Shown: positions 1 to 11,064 of the stretch, piece after piece
How positions within the stretch are numbered: position 1 is the first letter of the stretch
Layout of the letters: each line of letters opens with the position of its first letter
Source: Serpula lacrymans var. lacrymans S7.9
Taxonomy: Eukaryota; Basidiomycota; Agaricomycetes; Boletales; Serpulaceae
Assembly: GCF_000218685.1 (NCBI RefSeq)
Contig: NW_006763293.1
Location: forward strand, 1,981,968 to 2,045,967
Length of the DNA: 64,000 nt
Direction of reading: 5' to 3'
Notes under the pieces: generated by a model
Database searches by the model: none
What the model saw: the letters and a program-made list of their open reading frames with translations, nothing else
What the model was told of the DNA's origin: nothing
Translations under genes and position numbers: made by a program

Positions 1-2616
1 TCGGTGAGTCCTCTCAACGGTGTAGCACAGGCCCTATATTTGGACTGACACGGGCATCCAAGTCATGATAATACAGGTACATTATCACCCGGCATGATCG
101 GTGCATCAGCAGCTCAGCGTCAATGGATCGGGCTGTCGCTTTCCGGAGACGAAATTCCCATTGAAGCTTTGCCCTCACACCCTCATGCATTGGCTCCATC
201 ATACTTGGAGTCGGTGGATCTTGAAGTCAGCTTTCTGCGAAAAGGCCTGGAGGTCGATGAACAGTACTCTGCGGATGAGATGACTAAGAATTTCATGAAA
301 GCTTGTAGTGGCATCATATTCGCGCCAGATGAAGTCCTTACATTCGACTTTCATGGCCAAAAGCTCAAATTGGTGGTAAGGGCTGTAGGACTACTGGAGC
401 TTGCGGATGAGCAGCAAAGGGGCGCCTCAAGAGGTGGTTCTTCTCGGTTACCACCTATGGGCATTTTAATGGATAAGACCGACGTCACGTTTATGAAAGC
501 TGGAGATAGTCTGATTAAAATACGATCAAGTGCTAAAAAGTGAGCAGACTTTCATGGATATTTTCTCCATTTCATCCAATTAATTGACCTAGGGCAGCGC
601 CAAATGCAATCCTGGCACCCAACTTCAAGTTCGAAGATATGGGTATCGGTGGTCTAGACTCCGAGTTCAGCTCCATATTCCGTCGTGCTTTCGCCTCTCG
701 CGTCTTTCCTCCTACACTGGTTGAGAAATTGGGGATACAGCACGTGAAAGGTATGGTCATCATATTCTCAGGAGTTCTCCCTTCTGAAATATCATTTGGG
801 ATCTACTAGGTATCCTGTTGCATGGACCTCCCGGAACGGGAAAGACCCTTCTTGCACGGCAAATTGGTAAAATGCTCAACGCCCGCGAACCAAAGATCGT
901 CAACGGCCCGGAAATCCTGAACAAATATGTTGGTGCATCCGAAGAAAACATTAGAAAGCTCTTTGGTGATGCAGAAAAAGAGGTCAGCATTCAGTATTAT
1001 TGCATTTTAAAACTGCTAACATGAGAAAAATGGTACAGTATAAGGAAAAGGGTGATGAGAGTGGCCTACACATTATCATATTCGACGAGTTAGATGCCAT
1101 CTTCAAGCAGCGTGGCTCTAGCAATAATGGGACTGGTGTGGGTGACAGCGTTGTCAACCAGCTTCTTTCCAAGGTACGTTTATATTTTCACAGTTGAACT
1201 CGTTGTCCAATATCGTCTTCAGATGGATGGTGTAGATCAATTGAACAATATCCTCATCATTGGTATGACTAATCGTCTTGACATGATCGACGAGGCGCTC
1301 TTGCGTCCAGGTCGTCTTGAGGTGCATATGGAAATTTCCCTTCCGGATGAAAAGGGACGGTCCCAAATATTCAACATTCATACCTCGAAGATGCGCCACA
1401 ACGGCGTCATGGATTTAGATGTGGATCTGGAAGAACTCGCAGGCTTGACGAAGAACTTTTCGGGTGCCGAAATTGGAGGATTGATCAAGAGCGCAACCAG
1501 TTTTGCGTTCAACCGGCACGTTAAGGTAAGGTTTGAAAAGGCAAAGTATTCAAGAACACGCTATAATTATAATACTTTAGGTCGGAACGATGGCAGGAAT
1601 TTCTGAAGATGTAGAGAATCTCCGCGTAAACAGAGGAGACTTCATGAATGCACTTGAGGAAGTACATCCTGCATTTGGTGTCTCGGAAGAGGAGCTCCAA
1701 CAGGTTGTTCAAAACGGCATTATTCGCTACGACGCCGTCGTCGATGTAAGCGTCCACCCACGACCCTACTAATATCCACTCACATCTCTTACAGGAACTC
1801 CTTCGTACTGGTCAGCTATTCGTTGAACAAGTCCGGACCTCCACTCGAACGCCTTTGGTCAGCATACTTTTGCATGGACCTCCAGGATCAGGCAAAACTG
1901 CACTAGGAGCAACTATTGCTCAGCTTTCTCAATACCCTTTTATCAAACTTATCACACCCGACAACATGGTAGGATTCTCGGAGTCCCAGAAAGTTGCAGC
2001 TATCAGCAAGGTCTTTTCAGATAGTTACAAAAGTCCCCTTAGTGTGATAGTGGTAGATAACTTAGAGCGATTGTTAGGTGAGTTTTACAAAGTAACACTC
2101 AGGTATCATGAAGGGACTAATATTTGATGTGATGAATAGAATGGACACCAATTGGGCCCAGGTTCTCTAATGCTGTATTACAAACTCTGATGGTACTGTT
2201 TGCTCGGAGGCCACCCAAAGTAAGCTGTCACTCTGATTGAAGCCTGCCCTGTTAACGATAATGAAAAATAGGGACGTCGACTCCTGGTCATCGCTACATC
2301 GTCTTTACGACCTGTCCTTACAGAAATAGGTCTTTCAGAGTCTTTCGACTCGGAGCTTCGTGTGCCACCGATTGCTACCCTTCGGGCTCTGGAAAATGTG
2401 CTTCACGCAGTACAGCTTTTCCATACAAGCGAGGAAGCGAATAATGCCAGGCGCTTGTTGTCTCAAGCAGGCTTTGCTTCCGACGAAGCGGACGAGACAT
2501 CGGCAACTTTGCACATAGGCATAAAGAAGTTGTTGAGCATCATCGAGATGGCCAGGCAGGAACCGGACAATATGGCTGAGAGGCTGACGGGTGCCCTGAT
2601 GGGGCTTGGAATGTAG
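1..2616 (+). CDS. SEC18: Vesicular-fusion ATPase SEC18/NSF (5' partial)
   Basis: AAA+ ATPase that disassembles SNARE complexes after membrane fusion. The 5' end lies outside the window: bases 1-3 look like an exon end, followed by an intron to about 76. The visible N domain has the typical PG...QRxW..LS pattern. D1 carries Walker A GPPGTGKT (about 825-848), Walker B IIIFDELD and the arginine-finger region RPGRLE. D2 carries Walker A GPPGSGKT (about 1870) and a VIVVDNLE Walker B, degenerate as usual for D2 of NSF. Introns are clear at 540-592, 751-809, 982-1043, 1173-1222, 1526-1581, 1747-1795 and two more near 2080-2140 and 2220-2272. The C-terminus matches the family (IPPI-like helix, ending MGLGM) and the stop is at 2614-2616. 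Identity is near certain from continuous similarity to yeast Sec18 and human NSF. Confidence 0.96.
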
Positions 2617-2911
2617 TACTATATGGACTGTATCACATAGATGGGTCTACTGGAATATTCTACTGTTTTATCTTCTTCGTGTTTCCACAGATGAGTCTCG
2701 ACGAAGCTCATAAACCAAAGTTTCCAAAGCAGGGGTGTTCTGGTAGACAATTGGCTCCTACATAAATCATTCTCACGCCACTTCCCTCATGTTGCCTGTT
2801 TATGGTGGCGGATAGAAGGGGAGGTCAGGTTTAAACATGCACATGGGCTCGGAAGTTGTCTGAAACTGCTCCTCATACCATCTTTCGCTTTTTTGTGTAC
2901 TTTTCTGTATA

Positions 2912-3875
2912 ATGTCATCAGTAGAGATCATAGAGGATCTACACCACCTCCCGCCGCTACCTCGTTCAGCATCGAACCCTAAACCGAAAGGGATTTTGAA
3001 GAACGCAGCACCTGCGGCGTCTGGGCAGCAGCAGCAGTGAGTTTATATCTTGTGGCATGTGGCGCCAGTATAATCGTCCCAGACAACTAATTCGTTATCG
3101 TAGCAGTTTACAGTGGGATGAAGAGAATTTAGCTTTGACAGAAATTCAGAAGGATAGTTTGATGAAGATTACGGAGCCAAAGACGCCCTATGTGAGATAT
3201 AACGCTGAGACGGATGAGATTGAAGGAGGTACGTCGCAACGTATTCTACCGGGTAGGATTTGTAACCGATGATGTGATCATAGATATCCCTTCGCTAGAT
3301 CTTGGTGGACGATTTCACTCTTCGCCGGTCTCGCCTGTGCGAACCATATCACCTACAGGTGCAGATACGTCTGGACCCTCGTCACGTCGGACATCAATTT
3401 CAAGCGCAGGTAGACCATCTGCGTCTACTACATCAGGCCGATCAGGCAGTGCCAACTCGAGTAGGAGCACTAGTTTCAATCTACCGAACGAGGCGAGGGG
3501 GGAGATAAGGGCGCTCAAGGGCGACCCTGGAGAAGAAGTAGAGATGGATGAGGAGATGGACGAGGAAGGTATGTTGCTGGTGCATTATTCATGTTGACCT
3601 TTGTCGTTTAAATGCATATTATAGCCGCCGCTAAGCACGCTGCTTTTGTTCGTGCTCGAGGAAGACATTACTCCAATGAAGCCGAAGCTATGAAAGTACG
3701 TTATAATTCACGCTTTTACGTTCGTACGTCTGCAAGGACTCATGTACGATAGATGGCCTCGAAGCTCATGGAGTCGGAAGACGATGTCGAAGATGGCGAT
3801 CCTGATTTTACCGATGCCGATGGTGATGAGTCCATGGAGGGACCTGTCGTCAATGGTGTTGCTCACGGCGCGTGA
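2912..3875 (+). CDS. GLC8: Protein phosphatase 1 inhibitor-2 family (GLC8-like)
   Basis: Regulator of type-1 protein phosphatase. Five exons are read: 2912-3036, 3107-3228, 3284-3568, 3625-3695 and 3753-3875. They total 726 nt and encode about 241 residues, in the usual size range. Diagnostic inhibitor-2 motifs appear in order. An N-terminal KPKGILKN occupies about residues 25-32. A block WDEENLALTEIQKD with EPKTPYVRY follows, then a late helix AFVRARGRHYSNEAEAMK that corresponds to the HYNE motif inserting into the PP1 active site. The middle is Ser/Pro-rich and the tail is acidic, both typical. The start is the first ATG and leads directly into the conserved region. The acceptor of exon 2 could be 3 nt earlier. 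Confidence 0.92.
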
Positions 3876-4258
3876 ATATACGCTCAGCGAGAACAGCGTT
3901 TGCATGATGCGACAGGAACAGAACCCATGAGCAGGAAGGTAGATGAATGGTTGTGTTTTTTTACTGTATCCATCTTAGTGGACGTTTTGACGTCGTACTG
4001 TGCATAGTATTTATGCCCTGGTTGTACTTGTATAGTTCGTAAGATTTTGTACTGGCTACTTTTACTTCTTTGCCATTCTATGTTTTCTGTCTGAGTCACG
4101 TGTTTCGCGCGACACGCGCTATCGATCGGACCTGCTTCAAAATTTTAGTCTGAAATCAATTTGCTCGAGTCATTATGGGCAATAATGGCAACGCATTCAA
4201 CGTTAGAACGCTCACCTTGGATTTCCATTGTTTTCGTACAGTGTAACTTCATCGCGCA
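3876..4258. other. Intergenic, GLC8 3' end to MTD1 promoter
   Basis: Between two genes on the same strand. It should hold the 3' end of the inhibitor-2 transcript and the MTD1 promoter. Open frames here are short and have no recognisable protein features. No TATA box or repeat stood out. Confidence 0.5.
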
Positions 4259-5781
4259 ATGACCGCAGATACCTCCGGGAAAGGTCTTCTACTAAAGGCG
4301 GACTCTATAGCAGACACTTTCCGCAACGAGGTCAAGGAGTCCCTGGCACGCTCCTCACACCCACCCAAACTGGTAGGAATCCTTGCAACTTCATCTGCAC
4401 CTAGCAAATTCTATGCGGATTTCACGAGAAAACAATGCGAGGACCTTGGCATTGAATTCGTCCTGAAGAAAACAGGGGCTGCTGAGAACAGTGAGCTAGG
4501 CGAAGGTGAAGGCGCCGAAGAAGCCATCATAGAAGCAAATGAAGATGACAGTGTCCATGGGATCATGGTACGCACATATCTAATGAAAGAGTTCCTAGAA
4601 ATGTTGACTATTTCTATTCCTGATGAAGGTGTATTACCCTATATATGGAGCACAACAGGTGCGTGGGTGAATATAACAATCAATACGGACCATCGGACTG
4701 AATATCACATTTAGGATCACTACTTGCAACAGGTTCGAACACGCCATGACCCCTGACCTACCCGTAACTAACGGACAGCTGTAGATTGTATCACCACTGA
4801 AAGATGTAGAAGGTCTCCACTTCAAATTCCATTACAACCTGTATCACAAGTACGGATCCCATTCTTTCTTGCAAGTCTATGGAGCTCATTGGTATATAAA
4901 ATTTCTATCCACAGCATTCGATTCATAAGGCCGCAATCTCTCACATCGCCCACAGTGGGGTCCGCCGATGTTCTTCCAGTAAAAGACGACGAACCGCCTC
5001 CCGGAGCCGTGAAGTCGATCATTCCTTGTACACCGCTAGGTGTTGTAAAGTGCCTAGAACATGTTGCAGTTTATAACAGAATTTTGTCATACGGCGACCG
5101 TGCTTATGGGAAAACTGTCACTGTTATTAACAGGTAAGCAGTACCTTGACCTTGATTGGATTCTTTGCCTTTCTGAGAACAGGATTCAGGTCTGAAGTAG
5201 TGGGTCGGCCATTAGCTGCTATGCTCGCCAATGATGGAGCGCGTGTTTTCTCGGCAGATATTGATTCTATTCAGGTAACAGATATCTGATGAATCCTGTG
5301 TGGGTCTTTACCGATTATCTCCTCGCAGGAATACACCAAACGGCCTCGCATATCCGTCGATGCAACATGGCAGTACCACCCACGCCATGTAGTTCACCCG
5401 ACAAACCTGACACTGCAAGAGTGTCTGGCACTCTCCGACGTCGTTGTATCCGCAGTTCCAAGTGCTAATTACAAAGTTAAAACAGAATGGCTCAAGGATG
5501 GATGTGTATGTGTCAATGTTGCTGCGGATAAGAACTTTGAGAAGGACGTGAGGGATAAGGTAATGTCAAAAATAAAGATATATATATCAGTCTATGTTGA
5601 TGCAATAATCAAGGCGTCAATCTATATTCCTGCCGTTGGAAAAGTAACAATCCTAATGCTATTACGGAACCTGTACGTTTGTCTTCTTTTTCATGTGAAC
5701 TGCGGAAAATAATCTGCTGCGGTTTCGGCCAGATTGCGGTTATCCCGCTACAAGGAGATTTCAGTTGCCAGTGGTGCTTAA
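4259..5781 (+). CDS. MTD1: Methylenetetrahydrofolate dehydrogenase (NAD+), cytosolic
   Basis: Oxidises 5,10-methylene-THF to methenyl-THF with NAD+, supplying one-carbon units for purine synthesis. Nine exons are read: 4259-4567, 4629-4658, 4715-4732, 4785-4849, 4915-5133, 5190-5274, 5329-5559, 5614-5672 and 5733-5781. They total 1065 nt, or 354 residues, against 320 in yeast Mtd1. Key blocks match: VYYPIYGAQQ then DHYLQQ (30-nt and 18-nt exons), KSIIPCTPLGVVK, VINRSEVVGRPLAAMLAND (the dinucleotide-binding region), DVVVSAVPSANYKV and IPAVGKVTILMLLRN. About 15-20 extra residues before the CTP motif are not in the yeast protein. Intron 3 starts with the unusual donor GTTCGA at 4733. Function is secure because the monofunctional NAD-type domain order is intact. 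Confidence 0.95.
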
Positions 5782-5945
5782 CAAGGTGTGCGGTCGTCTA
5801 CTTGAATTACAATACCGCACTATATACGCAAATTAGAGGGTGTTAACTTTAACAATGCTAGAAACTGATGAGAATTAAAATGATGATTGCCTTCCTCCAA
5901 TGAACCCGAGAACAAGGAACACCCGTGATAACTAGTGTATCAGCG

Positions 5946-6843
5946 TCACCGGAAATGTGCCTCCGTAATACTAGAGGGGTCTGACTGCCCCATTATGTCC
6001 GACGAAGGAAAACCCGGGGTTACAGGAGTAGCCATGCCTGACTGATCTTCTGCAAGAAATCTTACTCTTTGGCGGTGGAGCTACAGAACGAATATTAGAT
6101 GGAATGTGAAGTAAGAGTCGAAAAGAAGATACCTGTGGCAACTTTGGAATGATAGCAAGTACGATGAGCGCGGTCAAATTGACAGCAAATAGCCATGGGT
6201 TGTAGTTAGTGTAATGAGTCGACATGAGAAATCTAGGCAGAGTCGTCAACGTGCATTTGAACAGAAGATGAATAAACGAACAGTAATATGGGTGCCGTGA
6301 ATAGCCACTTCTTCGATGGGGTGTAATGTGCACCATCGTCAATTTGCTCCCAAAGTGTCATGTCATCATAAGCTCCTCCATGAAGTTCATTGTCAAATGG
6401 AATGCCAGTGACCCAGTGAAACATAAGGTATGACAACTGCACGGTGCCACCATGAGCATGATTAGTGTGAACCTGATGCCAGTCATTCTAGAAAACGCGT
6501 ACAGCAAGATATATCAGATTGACCAAGGTCCAGCTGATTTGTCGAGTCATCCCCGGAATGGTGTCGACGACAATTTTCCCCATCAAAACCAAAACTACGT
6601 GAATCAGCCACGCCCCTACAGCAAATATTAGTACATTTCGGTATGGAGGGAGCCGCAGATACCTTTAGCATTGACCCAATTTGCGTTTATATTGACATAG
6701 GCACTTCTATCCAGTACTTCTTCTGACCTTCCCCCAATCTCTTCCACCTTGACTATGCTTCCACTCCTCCCCCGTCCTTTCAGCGAGTTCGACGGAGGCT
6801 GAAGGGAGAGCTGAGGGATTTTTATGTTTGTTGGACGGCTCAT
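5946..6843 (-). CDS. ORM1: ORM1/ORMDL sphingolipid homeostasis protein
   Basis: ER membrane regulator that restrains serine palmitoyltransferase according to sphingolipid levels. Five exons are read on the minus strand: 6843-6663, 6615-6503, 6436-6282, 6232-6133 and 6080-5946. They total 684 nt, or 227 residues, close to yeast Orm1/2. The family blocks NANWVNAKGAWLIH, TLVNLIYLA/LSYLMFHWVTG, GGAYDDMTLWEQID, YTPSKKWLF, THYTNYNPWLF and IIPKLPQ are all present with the four hydrophobic segments. The N-terminus is Ser/Arg-rich (GRGRSGS), matching the place where yeast Orm proteins are phosphorylated. An upstream in-frame ATG at 6972 would add 43 residues, but the extension has no family character, so 6843 is preferred. 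One intron uses donor GTTCGT. Confidence 0.95.
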
Positions 6844-6954
6844 CAAATCCAGAGTTGAGAAGCAAGTGCGAGAAGTACGAGAAATTGGAGTGAAACGATA
6901 TACGAATGCTGGCGAGGATGCCGCAAGCTCAACGCGTCTATACGGAGTACGGAA

Positions 6955-6966
6955 CCCTAACCCTAG
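6955..6966. promoter_or_regulatory. Telobox-like motif CCCTAACCCTAG
   Basis: Nearly two units of the TTAGGG telomere repeat lie in the 190-bp divergent promoter between ORM1 and the virilizer-like gene. Such short teloboxes are known binding sites for Tbf1/Rap1/Myb-type factors in promoters. That it acts so here is inference. Confidence 0.3.
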
Positions 6967-7034
6967 AGACACAGCCCGCTGCTAAGCCATGTTAGCGGTT
7001 GTCTGGCTAAGACTTGCTTGGGCTCAGTTCTGTT

Positions 7035-10000
7035 ATGAGGCTTTTACATTGGTGCACCTTGGAGCCCGCAGGCCCTTCTAATTTAGCTGCCATTCGCTTT
7101 TCTTCTCCCAGCCGGGTACAGTCCATTCGTATCTTTCCGACAAATGCAATTCCTTTCTCACAATGTCCAGAAGTCATAGCGTCTGTCTGTTTCTATATGT
7201 CGCACTCGCATTAGCTGAATAGATTCTGTATCAAGTCGAACAGAACCAGATTCCTTTTTCCTTGACGTGTATTTCAATGCTCATCCCACTCAATCCGCCA
7301 CTCAGCCCGATGCAAAACAGAAACAGAAGGCCCCAAATGCGTTGGTTCCTACCATCATACCTTACTCCGGGGGACAAGTCGATTTTGCAGTCAATATGGG
7401 TGACGATGTAGGTTCTTCAGCATTATGTCATCTAATTCACCTCATTCATCACACGACTCTGCTTATTACAGTTTGCCACTCGACTAATGATAGTATCCGG
7501 AAACTTTGAGAGTGTGTCCATGGCAATTTATGGGGAGGTCCTTTTAGAACGGTCCCCATCACCGGTCTTATACCAACCAAGAAATATCTCTGCAGCAGAT
7601 TCCCTTCCTGCCACTTATGGCCTAGATCCTTCCAGCGCTCTGGATCCAACATTGGTAGCCAACCAGCTTCTAGAATTAATTCCCAATGCTCCTCCACTTT
7701 CTCTTGTGATACGTCTTATGTTTTGTTTAAAACCTTCTAATGATGATTGGGAACTCCCTGAGTTTCCTCATCTATACTCAGATCTAGATGAAGAGGAGCT
7801 GGACATTGACCTTGAATCAGCCTTCCGTTGCATGAGTAGACCAGTGGCGGATGACTCGCAACTGGATTTCCTACAGCGTTTTGTCGATAAGGTTGCAGAG
7901 GCCATCGGTCCAAAGGTCAGCTAGGCGGCCTGGCACGTATTTCTGATATTGATCTTGGTTACCGTTATTCATCACAGGACGACTCACAGTCATACTTCAT
8001 GGCTGGAATTCTCTGCCGTTCCGCTTCGCAGCATCCTTCTCTCGCGCAATTACTAATGGTATATTCATAGTTGTCTTGGGTGTCTCTGAAATCTGAATAG
8101 ATGTATTGGTTGTAGGAAAATCTGGACCTTGAACAAGTATTTGATACATCAAATATGGATAAAGTGACCATTCTTCGTCTCTGGGATGCTTCAGCGAACT
8201 CGGATATCGCGAAGCATCTGAACACGGACTGGTTCTTGAATTTGTTGGAGAACATCCAGAGTTCGCCCATCACCGACCGGGAGACGAAGGAAGCCGTACA
8301 AAAATTGGCTGATAGAATTCATGGATGGCACGCTTTCGAAGATGCTTTGTCTAATCCCCAGACAAACTATAACGAAGCGGCTTCACTTATGAAGGAAGTT
8401 GGTCTCGAAGAACAATCATTCGGTATATGGCTAGAATCGGTGACCACACATCAAGGTCTCGTCACAAAGCTCCAAGATAACCTTGTTTTACCCCTCGGCC
8501 AATCTCACCCTCCCGTTCTCCTACACTCGTATTCAACCGCTGTATCACACGATGACTTTATCTCGTTTGTTAGAGCATATATTGGCGTCTCGTGTGTTCT
8601 TGCTGTATATGCTTGGTCTGACAGCCTTCCGAATGATCAATGCCGGGAGAGAACTTTGGGTGTTCTGCGCCTTTGGCAAGAGATTGACGGGTATCGAGAG
8701 GTACTTCAATGCTATTTAATGTTCATTTCATCTGATGGACTCTATGAACAGATTGTAAATCACCTCCTCCTTCTGCGTCAAATGACTTTTCGTTTAGAGT
8801 GCATGACAGCAGACAACGATCCTCCAACGCGGTCCGGAATTCATGCTGAACAAATTTTGCTTAATCTGGCTAAGAATCCACGGTCTTTTCTTCGAGACGA
8901 CTTCGTGAAGTGTGTTCTATCATTGCGACAGCCACTGTCGTATATCAATGAAGATCAACGCCTCTCTATCCGTAGCGCTGCTCTAATAGCCGATGATGGT
9001 CTTTCAGCGGCCATTGATATTTTGATCAGGACTAACAGCGTCTCATGGGACGCAAATCAGATAAGGATATTTCGTGTTGCCCTTTCTGTTATCGGGAACC
9101 ACTTGGAAAATGAAGAAATCGGGGATTGGGGTGTTTTAGAGAGCGTTTGGACAGAAGAAACTCATGGTATCGCCAACTATCTTGTTGACATCCTAGTTAA
9201 CGTCAGCAAAGAGTTGACAAGGCACCTTGCGCTGACGCAGCCTCCTCCTGTGATGCATGAAATCATCCACCAGCTTTTCCGCCTTTCAAATGATCTCTTT
9301 GCACTCATCACTCATTTTGGTCCTATATCCACAATCACAAGCCGCTTCCTGCGCAGTCTTACAGTTGCTGTTTCTGATATCTTCGTATGCACCGATTCAG
9401 CGGATATATCGTTTTCTCAAACAAGCAGTGCTTGTATCGCCGCACAGGAGACAAGGCAGGGCTGTATTGATCTGGTCCGTGGTTTCACGGAGCTGATTCC
9501 TTCGGCTGACCTATGCAAGAACGGTTCTACTCTTATGCTACGAACGCTACTAGAGCAAGGTTTACGCCCACACAACCAAGATCCCGCTCGACATGTTCTT
9601 CAGGTGTTTTGTCTCATCGGCCACATAATGCCGCTATCACCGGATGACGCCACCGACGTGACGCCCTCTTCCTGGTTAATGGTGAATATTCCTAGCGTTT
9701 TGGTAGAGTTAGGGGCATTTTTTCGTGCGTTGGACGTCGAGAGTAAAGCTCATATGGTAAAGCGCCTAGTAAATCTTGACCAGGGCGTTATCGGCATAGG
9801 CGAGTGGTTACTTCAAGAAGAGTTCGGCATAGGCGAGTGGTTACTTCAAGAAGAGTTCACGTGTGTGGCCGGCTTTATGCAGTCCCTGGATACGACTGTA
9901 ACGGATTCACATCATTCAATTGCACAACATCAAGTCCTACTTATCTTGCGTCTGACATCGGATCTTATCACACCGTCTTCACAGGTTTCTACGTGGGCCA

Positions 10001-10979
10001 TCACCACTCTATGCACAAGTCCAGAACTTTCACATCTCTTAGCAGTTTGCATGGTCTCATTATTGAACAGCAATCTCTATTCCAGTCACCAGGCACATAT
10101 AGCCCAAAACCTGGCGCCCCACTCAGCGTCTGCCGAGTGCAGCCTAAGGATCGCGGTTGTTCTTACTCTCTTTCGCGGTATCCGACTTCACGAGCTTGGT
10201 TGCGATATTTTGGAGTCTGCCTTAGTCGTCCTAAGGTCCTTAGATGGCGAAAAAATCAACTTCGAAGAATTGCAGTGGGAAGTAGGCTGCGCCACGTCCG
10301 CCATCGCATGCTCTAGTGACCATCTTTCATCACTAGACACGAAAGCTGCAGATGCCATGGTTCTCACTCTAAGCTGGCTTTTGGAAAACGCCAGCATCGG
10401 CACTAGCGGTCTCTTTGGTATTAGTGTGGCTGAATGGGGTACTCTTTGTCTTGGCATCGAAGACAAGGTATCCCCTGATAACGCCCCCTTACTGAACGCA
10501 CTGCGAGAAAAAATTAGCCCGAGGGTTAAATCTCCTGTACTCACTTCTTTCATTCCAGAAAGTCTGGAGATATCTCTACAAACTATAGGGATCCTGCTTG
10601 AGCCCCCGGTCCCTACTCCTTCTACTCCTAAACGAAAATCCCCTAGCCAAGATGTCCTCGGCCTTGTAGCATTATCTCCCCCGACTGCACTTTTACGCTC
10701 TCCTGCAATAACAGGTTTGACAAAAACCTATCTAAACAATGATTTCCGGCAGTTACGGCAGCTTCCTTCGGCGAGGCAGAATACCAGTCGACTTCCGAGT
10801 ATGCACGTAGATGTAGGTATTAATTATGAAACCGCATGAATAATGAATACTCATATTACGTGATCCTGCAATAGGAATTTGAACTGAGTACATCTGGATC
10901 CTCCCCCACTCTGATCCCCGTTCCCAACTTAAATGCAGAAATATTCAACCTGGCGCCTCCATTCAACATTACACAATAG
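7035..10979 (+). CDS. Virilizer-like protein (VIR_N domain)
   Basis: Probable homologue of virilizer/VIRMA, the scaffold of the m6A mRNA methyltransferase complex. The N-terminal block, with RVQSIRIFPTNAIPF followed by EPDSFFLDVYFNAHP and then LMIVSGNFESVSMAIYGEVL, fits the VIR_N fold. The rest is a long helical, HEAT-like region of about 1000 residues without catalytic motifs. Exons start 7035-7180 and 7236-7407, then 7471 onward. Introns lie near 7916-7977, 8059-8116 and probably 10813-10874. If the last intron is not spliced the protein ends at 10839. If spliced, 35 more codons follow to TAG at 10977-10979, with good GTAGGT and AATAG sites. Residues from 9791-9858 contain a perfect 33-bp in-frame duplication. 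The second exon boundary near 7180/7236 is the least certain. Confidence 0.7.
9791..9858 (+). repeat. 33-bp perfect tandem duplication inside the virilizer-like gene
   Basis: Unit 9793-9825 is repeated exactly at 9826-9858. It encodes GIGEWLLQEEF twice in a row, with no frame change. The identity of both copies at every base, synonymous sites included, points to a recent slippage or duplication event, or an assembly artefact. Confidence 0.95.
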
Positions 10980-11064
10980 GGTGTACAATAATGCAACAGA
11001 GACAATATACAGTGTATAGATACAATGTATATGTATGATATGGTGTAGCTTTATTTTTGTTGTT

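Noticed and set aside
6955..6966. CCCTAACCCTAG as a sign of a subtelomere
   Set aside because: Only two units inside a promoter between conserved genes; not a telomere end.
6844..6972. 43-residue N-terminal extension of ORM1
   Set aside because: In frame but with no family character; the downstream ATG fits the normal length.
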